A DNA stretch of 26,753 nucleotides. Origin: 40-80 sp040394775. GTDB taxonomy: Bacteria > Bacteroidota > Bacteroidia > Flavobacteriales_D > Crocinitomicaceae. The position numbers and the translations under genes are program-made. This document shows, piece after piece, positions 16,660 to 24,991 of the stretch (its first letter is position 1; each line of letters opens with the position of its first letter). Location of the stretch: assembly GCA_040394775.1 (NCBI GenBank), contig JBEBRN010000040.1, positions 1 to 26,753 on the forward strand, written 5' to 3'. The notes beneath the pieces are model-generated. The model saw only the letters and a list, made by a program, of their open reading frames with translations, made no database searches and was not told the origin of the DNA.

Positions 16660-16667
16660 CAAAAGTA
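16660..16667 (-). promoter_or_regulatory. Candidate -7 promoter element of the TonB-dependent receptor
   Basis: The minus strand reads TACTTTTG, matching TAnnTTTG, 24-31 bases before the start codon. The palindrome at 16668-16682 touches its upstream edge. No TTG is seen at -33. Confidence 0.45.
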
Positions 16668-16682
16668 AACTAATTATTGGTT
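16668..16682. promoter_or_regulatory. Palindromic operator candidate 1
   Basis: AACTAATTATTGGTT, 13 of 15 bases identical to the perfect-arm palindrome at 16740-16754. It sits just upstream of the TonB receptor's -7 element, between the -7 and -33 regions, where a bound repressor would block RNA polymerase. Confidence 0.5.
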
Positions 16683-16729
16683 AATATTAAAAATAACGTA
16701 TTAAATTATACTATTATTTTAAAAAGTAG

Positions 16730-16737
16730 TATATTTG
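16730..16737 (+). promoter_or_regulatory. Candidate -7 promoter element of the MarR-carotenoid operon
   Basis: TATATTTG matches TAnnTTTG, 31 bases before the ATG of the MarR-type gene. The second palindrome starts three bases downstream, at the expected transcription start. Confidence 0.5.
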
Positions 16738-16739
16738 TG

Positions 16740-16754
16740 AACTAATTAATAGTT
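16740..16754. promoter_or_regulatory. Palindromic operator candidate 2
   Basis: AACTAATTAATAGTT: arms AACTA/TAGTT around ATTAA. It covers the predicted transcription start of the MarR-carotenoid operon and is 72 bases from operator candidate 1. MarR-family dimers typically bind AT-rich palindromes of this size near their own promoter. Confidence 0.55.
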
Positions 16755-16767
16755 TTAAAAGAAGATT

Positions 16768-17430
16768 ATGAATTACGATTTGATAAAAGATGTGCTGGAT
16801 TTAGTGCAGGATTTTGAAAAAGAAAATGCTAAAAAGGAAATATACGCATCTACTATAAATGGATTCAAACAATGGATGGTGAATTCTTTTAAAGAGGAAA
16901 TTCCAAAAGAAGAACCAAATTGGGAAGGAAAAGAAAATGGGCGAAGTGCTGAAAGTGTTATCAATACCTTGATTGTTCACATGAATCGTTATGCGAAAAA
17001 TTACTCGAAATCGGCGATACACAATTCAGAGTTTTCTACTCAAGAAGATTTTATATATCTCATAAATCTGAAAGCGTTTGGAGCGATGACCAAAATGGAA
17101 TTAATCAAAAAGAACATTCAAGATAAACCTGTTGGAATGCAGATTATCAAACGATTGATTGACAGCGGATGGGTAAATCAAACGAATTCGAAAACGGATA
17201 AAAGAAGTAAAGTAATTGAGATAAATAAAAAAGGTTTAACAGCACTGGAAAAACAGATGGATAATATTCGTCAAGCGACAAAAATGGTGACCGGTGATTT
17301 AGATTACGAGGAAAAGATGGAACTGATTCGCTTACTAAACAAACTCGATGAATTTCATCATCCAATTTACTGTGAGAACTTAGACCCTTCTGCTTTGTTA
17401 GAGGTGTTGAAGAAAACCAATATGAATTAA
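16768..17430 (+). CDS. MarR-type winged-helix transcriptional regulator
   Basis: 220 residues. An N-terminal helical region of about 90 residues contains acidic and lysine-rich helices. The winged-helix domain follows at about 85-170: YLINLKAFGAMTKMELIKKN, VGMQIIKRLIDSGWVNQTNS, then the basic wing SKTDKRSKVIEINKKGLTAL, which matches the MarR D-x-R wing pattern. It is the first gene of the carotenoid operon; crtI starts 3 bases after its stop. A MarR-family regulator sensing GGPP (CrtR) controls carotenoid genes in Corynebacterium, so local repression of this operon is a reasonable inference, but no ligand is evident. Two near-identical palindromes upstream are candidate binding sites. Confidence 0.82.
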   Translation: MNYDLIKDVLDLVQDFEKENAKKEIYASTINGFKQWMVNSFKEEIPKEEPNWEGKENGRSAESVINTLIVHMNRYAKNYSKSAIHNSEFSTQEDFIYLINLKAFGAMTKMELIKKNIQDKPVGMQIIKRLIDSGWVNQTNSKTDKRSKVIEINKKGLTALEKQMDNIRQATKMVTGDLDYEEKMELIRLLNKLDEFHHPIYCENLDPSALLEVLKKTNMN

Positions 17431-17433
17431 TCA

Positions 17434-18900
17434 ATGAAAAAGAAAATTGCAATAATAGGTGCTGGTTTTTCTGGAATTTCCGCTGCGGCGTATGCTGCTA
17501 AAGCTGGGAATGAAGTACATGTGTTTGAAAAGCACGACCAACCTGGAGGACGCGCACGGCAGTTTACCACGGATAATGGTTTCACCTTTGATATGGGTCC
17601 AAGTTGGTATTGGATGCCTGATATTATAGATCAATTTTTTCAAGATTTTGGAACGCGTGCAACCGATTTTTTCGAGTTTGTTTCGCTTAATCCACAGTTT
17701 GAAATGATCTTTTCGGATGGTAAAGTTGCTGTTCCTGAATCGTATGAAGAATTGAAACAACTTTTCGAAGCGTTAGAACCCGGTGCTGGAAACAGATTGG
17801 ATACTTTCATGAAAGCGGCTAAATTCAAATACGAAGTTGGCATGCAACAATTTGTCAACAAACCCTGTTATAGTTGGTGGGAATTTGTTTCGCCGAAAAT
17901 TGCCAAAAGTGCGTTGAAGTTAGATTTGTTAACCAATTTCAGAAGTTACGTAGGAAAGTATTTTACACATCCGAAATTGAAAGCACTGATGGAATTTCCT
18001 GTAATTTTCTTAGGTGCTTCTCCTAAAAATATTCCAGCACTTTATAGCTTGATGAATTATGGCGGTTATGCTTTAGGAACGTGGTATCCGATGGGTGGTT
18101 TTCATCAATTGGTGGTAGGAATGAAAAAAGTGGCAGAGCAACAAGGAGCGACTTTTCACTTTAATCAAAATGTATCGAAAATAAATACAGATAATGGGAA
18201 GGTAACTTCTTTAGTAATCAATGGTGAAATTCATGAATTTGATGCCGTAATTGCTTCTTCAGATTACCATCACACAGAAACGCTTTTACCGAAAGAGGAA
18301 AGGAATTACACCGAAAAATATTGGGAAGAACGCACGTTCGCACCTTCTAGCTTGATATTTTATCTCGGAATAAATGAGCGTGTTCCTAATTTAAAACACC
18401 ATACTTTGTTCTTCGAGAATGATTTAGACGAACATATTGATAGTATTTATGGCGATAAAAAATGGCCAGAAAAACCGTTGTTTTATGTATGTTGTCCGTC
18501 AAAGACCGATCCAAATGTGGCACCTGAAAATAAAGAGAATTTATTCTTATTGATGCCTTTAGCCACTGGAATTGACGATGACGAAAGTACCAGAGAAAAG
18601 TACCTAACTGAAATGCTTTCGCGAATCGAAAAAATCACAGGAATGACTGATTTAGCTACTAAGATAGTTTACAAAAAGAGCTATTGTGTCAGTGACTTTG
18701 TGAATGACTACAACGCTTATCAAGGAAATGCGTATGGTTTGGCGAACACCTTGTCACAAACGGCTGTATTAAAGCCAAAAATCAATAACAAGAAAATTAA
18801 AAATTTGTTTTACACAGGGCAATTAACCGTTCCTGGTCCAGGCGTTCCACCGTCTATTATTTCGGGAAAAATTGTGGCGCTTGAAGTAAATAACCTTTAG
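17434..18900 (+). CDS. crtI: Phytoene desaturase
   Basis: 488 residues. The N-terminal FAD-binding Rossmann motif is GAGFSGISAAAYAAKAG (residues 8-24) with VFEKHDQPGGRA after it. The C-terminal signature is FYTGQLTVPGPGVPPSIISG at about 462-481. Both are standard for bacterial CrtI, which dehydrogenates phytoene to lycopene. Length is typical. It directly follows the MarR-type gene and precedes crtB by 11 bases, as in many Bacteroidota carotenoid clusters. A related CrtI-family desaturase or ketolase (CrtD/CrtO type) is less likely given the adjacent crtB and lycopene cyclase. Confidence 0.93.
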   Translation: MKKKIAIIGAGFSGISAAAYAAKAGNEVHVFEKHDQPGGRARQFTTDNGFTFDMGPSWYWMPDIIDQFFQDFGTRATDFFEFVSLNPQFEMIFSDGKVAVPESYEELKQLFEALEPGAGNRLDTFMKAAKFKYEVGMQQFVNKPCYSWWEFVSPKIAKSALKLDLLTNFRSYVGKYFTHPKLKALMEFPVIFLGASPKNIPALYSLMNYGGYALGTWYPMGGFHQLVVGMKKVAEQQGATFHFNQNVSKINTDNGKVTSLVINGEIHEFDAVIASSDYHHTETLLPKEERNYTEKYWEERTFAPSSLIFYLGINERVPNLKHHTLFFENDLDEHIDSIYGDKKWPEKPLFYVCCPSKTDPNVAPENKENLFLLMPLATGIDDDESTREKYLTEMLSRIEKITGMTDLATKIVYKKSYCVSDFVNDYNAYQGNAYGLANTLSQTAVLKPKINNKKIKNLFYTGQLTVPGPGVPPSIISGKIVALEVNNL

Positions 18901-18911
18901 AAAATACTATT

Positions 18912-19748
18912 ATGAAAAAATTATTTGATGAATTATCGTACGAGGTAAGCAAGAGCACGACACGAAAGTATAGTACCAGTTTTTCGTTGGGGATTTTGGC
19001 ATTATTGCCTTCCATTCGTCCTGCTATTTATGCTATTTACGGCTATGTCCGTTTAGCAGATGAAATTGTGGATAGCTTCCACGATTACGATAAAGAAAGA
19101 TTACTGAATCGCTTTAAAAACGAAACAGATTTAGCGTTGGAAGAAGGAATTTCGTTGAATCCGCTTTTGCAATCTTTCCAAGAAACGGTGCATAAATATA
19201 ACATTGACAGAACGTTAATCGACCAATTCCTTCACAGTATGGAAATGGATTTACAAAAAGTGGATTACAATTCGGATTTGTACGATGAATATATTTATGG
19301 TTCAGCCGAAGTCGTTGGTTTGATGTGTTTACAGGTTTTCACCAACGGAAATAAAGAAGAATATGAAGCATTGAAACCGTATGCGAAGAAATTAGGTTCG
19401 GCGTTTCAAAAAGTCAATTTCTTACGGGATTTAAAAGACGATTATCAGATTTTAGGTAGAACGTATTTCCCTGGAATTGACATGGAAGTATTTAATAATA
19501 CAGTAAAAATTGAAATTGAAAAAGACATCGAAGCAGAATTTAAAGAGGCTTTAATTGGTATTAAAAAGCTACCCGTTTCAGCGAAATTTGGAGTGTATTT
19601 GGCCTACCGTTATTATGTGTCGTTGTTTAAGAAAATTCAACAAACATCTGCTGAGAAAATAATTTCGGATCGTGTACGCATTCCTAATTCCAAGAAAATG
19701 TCGTTGATGTTGCGAAGTTATGTTCAATATAAAACAACCTTATTGTAA
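18912..19748 (+). CDS. crtB: Phytoene synthase
   Basis: 278 residues of the squalene/phytoene synthase family. The start shows STRKYSTSFSLGILALLP; the first Asp-rich motif is LADEIVDSFHDYD (about 47-59) and the second is VNFLRDLKDDYQILGRTYFP (about 167-186), which bind the Mg2+-diphosphates. The enzyme condenses two GGPP to phytoene. No GGPP synthase is in the window, so the substrate must come from elsewhere in the genome. Confidence 0.93.
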   Translation: MKKLFDELSYEVSKSTTRKYSTSFSLGILALLPSIRPAIYAIYGYVRLADEIVDSFHDYDKERLLNRFKNETDLALEEGISLNPLLQSFQETVHKYNIDRTLIDQFLHSMEMDLQKVDYNSDLYDEYIYGSAEVVGLMCLQVFTNGNKEEYEALKPYAKKLGSAFQKVNFLRDLKDDYQILGRTYFPGIDMEVFNNTVKIEIEKDIEAEFKEALIGIKKLPVSAKFGVYLAYRYYVSLFKKIQQTSAEKIISDRVRIPNSKKMSLMLRSYVQYKTTLL

Positions 19749-19773
19749 TGATTTACAAAATATTAGATGTAAA

Positions 19774-20247
19774 ATGAGATATCAATTACAAAAATCACAG
19801 CAACTCAATTGTGACCTAGAAACCGCTTGGAAGTTTTTCTCTTCTCCCGAAAATCTAGCGCGCATTACGCCGAAAGAGATGGGATTTGTGGTGCATTCAG
19901 CAGTGGAAGGTATTCCTATGTATGCAGGAATGGAAATCGATTATACGGTGACGCCGTTGATGAAAATTCCGCTGAAATGGAAAACACGTATTACGCAAGT
20001 GGAAGATCGAAAGAGTTTTACTGATTTTCAAGAAAAAGGACCCTACAAATATTGGAATCATCAGCACGAATTTATACCGAATGAAAAAGGTGTTTTAATG
20101 AAAGATACGATTGATTATGAGTTACCTTTGGGTTTTCTAGGAAGAATTGTAAACCGTTTAATTGTTCGTAATAAATTAGCGGAGATTTTTGACTATCGTA
20201 CTAAAATTGCAGATGAATTGTTTAACTCAAATAACAAAAAAGCATGA
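19774..20247 (+). CDS. SRPBCC-family protein in the carotenoid operon
   Basis: 157 residues from ATG at 19774 (MRYQLQKSQQLNCDLETAWKFFSSPENLARITP); the frame is open further upstream, but that would overlap crtB. The pattern of N-terminal strand, helix with PENLARITP, an FxxxHEF-like NHQHEFIP, and C-terminal DYELPLGFLGRIVNRLI is that of the polyketide cyclase/START-like SRPBCC fold, which forms a hydrophobic pocket. The substrate is unknown; a lipid or carotenoid-binding role is suggested only by context. Its last bases overlap the next gene by 4 (ATGA). Confidence 0.8.
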   Translation: MRYQLQKSQQLNCDLETAWKFFSSPENLARITPKEMGFVVHSAVEGIPMYAGMEIDYTVTPLMKIPLKWKTRITQVEDRKSFTDFQEKGPYKYWNHQHEFIPNEKGVLMKDTIDYELPLGFLGRIVNRLIVRNKLAEIFDYRTKIADELFNSNNKKA

Positions 20248-20702
20248 ATTTTCTAATAGTTTTAGCAGTATTCTTTGCAATGGAAGGTGCTACTTGGCTA
20301 ATTCATAAATACATCATGCATGGTTTTTTATGGATTTTACACGCCGATCATCATGACCATAGTAATGAAGGTCAACTCGAAAAAAATGATTATTTCTTTG
20401 TCATTTTTGCTATTCCGGCTATTGCGGTAATGTATTATGGCAGTACACTTGGATATAACTATGTTTTTTACATTGGTTTAGGAATCAGTATTTATGGAAT
20501 GGCTTATTTTTTCGTTCACGATATTTTTATTCATCAGCGCATCCCATTTTTAAGGAACACACAAAATCCCTATTTACTGGCGATTCGTCGCGCGCATAAA
20601 CAGCATCATAAACATTTGAGCAAAGAAGAAGGGGAGTGTTTTGGCTTTTTGTGGGTACCTGTGAAATATTTCAAAATGTATTTTAATAAAAAACACGCAT
20701 GA
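20244..20702 (+). CDS. crtZ: Beta-carotene hydroxylase (CrtZ-like, fatty-acid hydroxylase superfamily)
   Basis: 152 residues, mainly membrane helices, with the di-iron histidine boxes of CrtZ-type hydroxylases: HKYIMHG (about 14-20), HADHHDH (about 30-36), HDIFIHQR (about 92-99) and HKQHHKH (about 117-123). CrtZ adds hydroxyls at C3 and C3' of beta-ionone rings to give zeaxanthin. It overlaps both neighbours by 4 bases, the mark of translational coupling. Confidence 0.9.
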   Translation: MNFLIVLAVFFAMEGATWLIHKYIMHGFLWILHADHHDHSNEGQLEKNDYFFVIFAIPAIAVMYYGSTLGYNYVFYIGLGISIYGMAYFFVHDIFIHQRIPFLRNTQNPYLLAIRRAHKQHHKHLSKEEGECFGFLWVPVKYFKMYFNKKHA

Positions 20703-21397
20703 AACCGTATACCTATTTATGGATTGATTTCTTAACGATTATTGTTTGCTTTATTGCTTCATTTGATCGTCGTATTTTATTCAATAAACATTTTGGGGCC
20801 TATTTAAAAGCAGCTTTTGTGGCTGCCATTCCTTTCATTGCGTGGGATGTATGGTTTACCAAAATGGGCGTTTGGTGGTTCGATACGAGCTATACGACTG
20901 GCGTGGTTATTCTTGGATTGCCGTTGGAAGAATGGCTTTTCTTTTTCTGTATTCCATTTGCGTGTGTCTTCACGTATTACTGTTTGGATAAATTTTTCAA
21001 CTTAAATTGGACCAATGTATTCAATAAATACCTAACTTGGATAACTATAATAGTGGGTGTTGGAGTAGCGATTGGCTTTCACGACAGAATTTATCCTTTT
21101 GTCACAGGATTGGTGGTTGCCGCAACGATTGCGTATTTGTATTATGTGGCAAAAGTAGATTGGATTGGTAAAGCGTCGTTTGCTTTTATGGTTTTATTGC
21201 CTGGTTTTTTTATGGTAAACGGTGTGTTGACAGGAACAGGTTTGGCTGCACCGATTGTGAATTATAATCCGGATGAAATTTTGAATATCCGACTATTAAC
21301 CATACCTATTGAAGATGCCGTTTATGGCTATGCTCAATTTCTATTGGTGATTTATTTATTTAAACGATTTAAAACTTTTACAGATGAAAAAATATAA
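20699..21397 (+). CDS. Fused heterodimer-type lycopene cyclase (CrtYc-CrtYd)
   Basis: 232 residues with about six to seven membrane helices. Each half carries the lycopene-cyclase-domain motif: PLEEWLFFFCIPF at about 79-91 in the first half and PIEDAVYGYAQFLL at about 203-216 in the second. Actinobacteria encode these halves as separate CrtYc and CrtYd, while Bacteroidota and fungi carry them fused. It cyclises lycopene to beta-carotene, the substrate of the upstream hydroxylase. It overlaps the hydroxylase by 4 and the lipocalin gene by 14 bases. Confidence 0.9.
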   Translation: MKPYTYLWIDFLTIIVCFIASFDRRILFNKHFGAYLKAAFVAAIPFIAWDVWFTKMGVWWFDTSYTTGVVILGLPLEEWLFFFCIPFACVFTYYCLDKFFNLNWTNVFNKYLTWITIIVGVGVAIGFHDRIYPFVTGLVVAATIAYLYYVAKVDWIGKASFAFMVLLPGFFMVNGVLTGTGLAAPIVNYNPDEILNIRLLTIPIEDAVYGYAQFLLVIYLFKRFKTFTDEKI

Positions 21398-21944
21398 AAT
21401 AATTGCTGGAGCAACATTAGCGCTTGGATGGATGTCTTTTTTGACGTCATGTGCTTCTATTCCGCCAAAAGCAACTCCTGTCAGTAACTTTGATGTCAAT
21501 CGTTATTTAGGGACTTGGTACGAAATAGCGCGTTTCGATTTTCGCTTTGAAAAGGATTTAGATAATACAATGGCGCAATACAGCTTGAATAAAAAAGGAA
21601 ATGTAAGCGTATTGAATAGCGGTCACAACTTCAAAACAGATGAATGGAAATCAGCAGATGGTGTGGCTAAGTTTAGAAATAGCAAAGAGGTTGCTGCATT
21701 GAAAGTGAGCTTTTTTGGACCATTTTATTCAGGCTATAACGTTATTGCTTTAGATGAAAACTATAAATACGCATTGATAGCAGGAAAAGATTTGGACTAC
21801 TTGTGGATTCTTTCACGAGAGAAAACAATTCCAGAAAGCATTAAGCAAGAATATTTAAAAATTGCAGAAGAAGTGGGTTATGATATTTCACGTTTAATTT
21901 GGGTAAAACACGATAAAGAAAGTCCGTTTTTAAATGGAAAATAA
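21384..21944 (+). CDS. Lipocalin-family outer-membrane lipoprotein (Blc-like)
   Basis: 186 residues. The signal has a lipobox (FLTSCAS, Cys at 23), so the protein should be lipid-anchored. The first lipocalin signature is RYLGTWYEIARFDFRFEKDL at about 40-59. The rest follows the Blc/apolipoprotein D pattern: FFGPFYSGYNVIALDENYKYALIAG, then YLWILSREKTIPE. Lipocalins bind hydrophobic ligands; storing or trafficking carotenoid or damaged lipid is plausible here, by context only. It overlaps the preceding gene by 14 bases and the photolyase by 11. Confidence 0.88.
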   Translation: MKKYKIIAGATLALGWMSFLTSCASIPPKATPVSNFDVNRYLGTWYEIARFDFRFEKDLDNTMAQYSLNKKGNVSVLNSGHNFKTDEWKSADGVAKFRNSKEVAALKVSFFGPFYSGYNVIALDENYKYALIAGKDLDYLWILSREKTIPESIKQEYLKIAEEVGYDISRLIWVKHDKESPFLNGK

Positions 21945-23229
21945 GATTGTCGTATTCTGGTTTAGAAGAGATTTACGATTAGAAGACAATGTTGGTCTAT
22001 ATCATGCTTTATCTTCTGGTTTTCCAGTGTTACCTATTTTTATTTTTGATACCACTATTTTAGAAAAACTCGACGATAAAAAAGATAGACGAGTCGATTA
22101 TATTCACCTAGCGCTAACCACTATTAACGCTGAATTAAAAAAATACGGTTCCAAATTGACCACCTTTTTGGGAAATCCGTTGGAAGTTTTCACTGAACTT
22201 TCTGAAAAGTACGACATTCAAGACGTTTATTGTAATCACGATTACGAACCGTTTGGAATTGAAAGAGATACTGCTGTTTATAATTTCTTAAAGTTGAAAA
22301 ATAGTTCACTTAAAGCGTACAAAGACCAAGTGATTTTTGACAAAAAAGACATTCTTAAAGTAGACGGAACGCCTTATACTGTTTATACACCTTATGCAAA
22401 AAAGTGGCGAGAAAATCTATCGGAAAAAAATTATCAAACGGTCTCAATCAACTCGGGAAACTTTCTCCAACAAACGCATTCTCCGATTCATTCTTTAGCA
22501 GCAATAGGGTTTGAAAAAACAGATATGTTGTTTAAAGCACCTAAATTGAATCCTGCGATTATTGATGAATACGATAAATACAGAGATTATCCAGCGATGG
22601 AATTGACGACTCAACTCGGAATTGCTTTGCGTTTCGGTACGATTAGTATTCGTCAATGTGTGAAATTTGCTTTGGAACACAATCAAACCTGGTTGTCAGA
22701 ATTGATTTGGCGAGAATTTTTCATGCAGATTTTATATCATTTTCCCAAGGTGGTTCATCAATCATTTAAGTCACGTTACGACTATATTGAATGGCGAAAT
22801 AATGAGACTGAATTCCAGCGTTGGTGTGATGGACAAACAGGTTATCCAATTGTAGATGCAGGAATGCGTCAATTGAACACTACTGGATTTATGCACAATC
22901 GCGTGCGAATGGTCGTGGCAAGTTTTCTATGCAAGCATTTATTAATCGACTGGCGTTGGGGAGAAGCTTATTTTGCTCAAAAGCTGAATGATTATGATTT
23001 GTCTGCGAATAATGGAAACTGGCAATGGGCAGCAGGAAGCGGTTGTGATGCAGCACCCTATTTCAGAGTTTTTAGCCCAGATCGACAAACCGAGCGATTT
23101 GATAAAGATTTTTCGTATATTCGAAAATGGGTGCCAGAATATGGCACCGAGGAATACATTCAGCCAATCGTTGCTCATTCGTTTGCAAGAGAAAGAGCGT
23201 TGGAAGTGTATGGGAAAGCATTAAAGTAA
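21934..23229 (+). CDS. Cryptochrome/deoxyribodipyrimidine photolyase family protein
   Basis: 431 residues. The N-terminal alpha/beta photolyase domain starts VVFWFRRDLRLEDNVGLYHAL. The C-terminal FAD-binding domain shows the class I photolyase sequence set: SELIWREFFMQILYHFP, CDGQTGYPIVDAGMRQL, TTGFMHNRVRMVVASFL, DYDLSANNGNWQW, and APYFRVFSPDRQTERFD. Photolyases split UV-induced cyclobutane pyrimidine dimers using blue light. Length is at the short end of the family (typically 430-480). Being in the carotenoid operon suggests joint control of light protection and light repair. A regulatory cryptochrome function cannot be excluded. Confidence 0.92.
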   Translation: MENKIVVFWFRRDLRLEDNVGLYHALSSGFPVLPIFIFDTTILEKLDDKKDRRVDYIHLALTTINAELKKYGSKLTTFLGNPLEVFTELSEKYDIQDVYCNHDYEPFGIERDTAVYNFLKLKNSSLKAYKDQVIFDKKDILKVDGTPYTVYTPYAKKWRENLSEKNYQTVSINSGNFLQQTHSPIHSLAAIGFEKTDMLFKAPKLNPAIIDEYDKYRDYPAMELTTQLGIALRFGTISIRQCVKFALEHNQTWLSELIWREFFMQILYHFPKVVHQSFKSRYDYIEWRNNETEFQRWCDGQTGYPIVDAGMRQLNTTGFMHNRVRMVVASFLCKHLLIDWRWGEAYFAQKLNDYDLSANNGNWQWAAGSGCDAAPYFRVFSPDRQTERFDKDFSYIRKWVPEYGTEEYIQPIVAHSFARERALEVYGKALK

Positions 23230-23236
23230 TGAAAAC

Positions 23237-24142
23237 ATGAGTAAAATATTAATCGCTGGTGGAACAGGATTTGTAGGGAAAGCATTGATTTCCTATTTAA
23301 GTGGAAAAGGCTATGAATTATCGGTTTTATCGCGTAACAAACTATCCGGAAATGAGAATGTAAATTACTATCAATGGGATATTGAAAAAGCATATATTGA
23401 CGAAGAAGCATTTGAAGATGTAGATACCATTATCAACATGACGGGGGCTAATATTGGTGAAAAACGTTGGACAGAAAAACGAAAAAGAGAAGTAGTCGAT
23501 AGTCGCGTAAATTCTATACAGTTACTTTATAAATACATTTCAGAAAATAATTTCCCCATAAAAACGCTTATTTCTTCGTCGGCTGTTGGTTATTATGGAG
23601 CGATTACGACTGACATTGTTTTTGATGAAGCTTCCTCTAAAGGGAATGACTTTTTAGGGGCCGTTTGTAGTCAATGGGAAAATGCAGCGAAACAATTTTT
23701 AGGATTAGGAGCACGCGTCATTATTTTACGAAAAGGAGTTGTTGTCGGAAAAGGTGGTGGAATGTATCAAAAAATGGCGCCGTTAGCGAAGAGAGGAATT
23801 AATCCAGCTGTGGGAACTGGAAAACAATATATGGAGTTGATTGATATGCGTGACCTGACCCGATTGTATGATTTTCTATTGACACATCCAGAAATCAGTG
23901 GAATTTTTAATGCTGTTTCGTCCGAACATATTACGATGAATGAATTGGCAAAAGACTTTTTATCCCATTTTAATAAGAAGACTTTTTTACCCAATGTTCC
24001 TACTTTTGCCATCCAATTGTTATTTGGTGAAATGGCGACGATGCTTTTAAATGGATCAAGAGTGAGCAATGAAAAAATTAAAGAATTGGGATTCAAATTT
24101 CATTACGAAACGCTAGCGAAATCTTTAGAGAATGAAGCTTGA
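23237..24142 (+). CDS. TIGR01777-family NAD(P)-binding epimerase-like protein
   Basis: 301 residues. The N-terminal Rossmann motif is ILIAGGTGFVGKALISYLSG. Family signatures follow: NMTGANIGEKRWTEKRKREV, the catalytic-type SSAVGYYG (about 108-115), ILRKGVVVGKGGGMYQKM, and GKQYMELIDMRDLTRLYDFL. The C-terminal DUF1731-like tail has FLPNVPTFAIQLLFGEMATM and LKSS-like GSRVSNEKIKELGF. This extended-SDR family (E. coli YfcH) has no known substrate. It is frequently found next to photolyase or lipocalin genes in Bacteroidota, from memory. It starts 7 bases after the photolyase stop. Confidence 0.88.
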   Translation: MSKILIAGGTGFVGKALISYLSGKGYELSVLSRNKLSGNENVNYYQWDIEKAYIDEEAFEDVDTIINMTGANIGEKRWTEKRKREVVDSRVNSIQLLYKYISENNFPIKTLISSSAVGYYGAITTDIVFDEASSKGNDFLGAVCSQWENAAKQFLGLGARVIILRKGVVVGKGGGMYQKMAPLAKRGINPAVGTGKQYMELIDMRDLTRLYDFLLTHPEISGIFNAVSSEHITMNELAKDFLSHFNKKTFLPNVPTFAIQLLFGEMATMLLNGSRVSNEKIKELGFKFHYETLAKSLENEA

Positions 24143-24224
24143 CCAATCAAATTAATCAAAAAAAGAGTTTATTTCTAAAAGAAACGGTTACTTTTAAAGT
24201 CCTATTTAAAACGACAGAATTAGT

Positions 24225-24980
24225 TTGAAAGCGTTAAAGGAATATATTATTGATAGCCAGTTGTACGTTTCTTTGATGGGAACTTTACTAGCTTCTTTTT
24301 TCATGTTAGAGCAGGAAACATTTCGTTTCCCTACCTTTTTTCTCCTTTTTCTCACCTATTTTAGCGGTTATCTTTATACCGAGTTTCAATATTCATCTAA
24401 CATACGTAAGGTATTAGTTTTCAATTTTATAGCAGCAATTGTTTGTGTTGTTTTAATCATACAAAATCATAATATCGAACGATTGTACAAGTTGGCAATT
24501 ATCTGTTTTTTAGGACTTTTATACAATAGTTCATTTCTCAAAATTAATATTCGGAAAATCCCTTTTTTGAAAGTCTTCTATGTTGGACTCGTTTGGGGTT
24601 TGATGAATGCTTGGCTTAGTTTTGAAGTCTTTAATTTACCTATTTTCGGAATGACCTTTTTATTTGTCACCGCTTTGACTTTGCCCTTTGATATTCATGA
24701 TATGGAAGTTGATAGAGGTCATGTGGTCACTTTTCCTCATATTATTGGCGTACAAAAAACGAAGGTGCTGGCATACATCTTAACAACATTCTCATTGATT
24801 ATTGCCCTATTTTACTTGGAGCCATTGTATCTGATTGCTTTTTCCTTCACCTACTTAATAACAATGGTGCTAATCTATTTTTCTAAAAAGACCAATAAAG
24901 ATTATTATTTTTCACTACTTGTAGAAAGTTGTTCAGGATTACCATTGCTGTTTTTAGGGATACTTCAGGTTTTCTCTTAA
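24225..24980 (+). CDS. UbiA-like polytopic membrane protein lacking the first Asp motif
   Basis: 251 residues with seven to eight membrane helices. The start is TTG (24225); no in-frame ATG is upstream and the next is at residue 18. The second UbiA-type motif is visible: FDIHDMEVDRG, with Asp156, Asp159 and Asp163 in the D-x2-D-x3-D spacing, then FPHIIGVQKTK. The first N-D-x-x-D-type motif, which should lie after the first helices, is missing: that region reads FSGYLYTEFQYSS. It is therefore a divergent UbiA superfamily member, probably not a normal prenyltransferase, though another prenyl-lipid role is possible. The gap to the upstream gene is 82 bases, larger than elsewhere in the operon, with no clear promoter or terminator. 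Confidence 0.72.
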   Translation: MKALKEYIIDSQLYVSLMGTLLASFFMLEQETFRFPTFFLLFLTYFSGYLYTEFQYSSNIRKVLVFNFIAAIVCVVLIIQNHNIERLYKLAIICFLGLLYNSSFLKINIRKIPFLKVFYVGLVWGLMNAWLSFEVFNLPIFGMTFLFVTALTLPFDIHDMEVDRGHVVTFPHIIGVQKTKVLAYILTTFSLIIALFYLEPLYLIAFSFTYLITMVLIYFSKKTNKDYYFSLLVESCSGLPLLFLGILQVFS

Positions 24981-24991
24981 AAATCAAAATG

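Noticed and set aside
24143..24224. A possible operator half-site (AATTAGTT) just before the UbiA-like gene
   Set aside because: Only one arm of the 15-bp palindrome is present; the other half does not match, so it is likely chance in AT-rich DNA.
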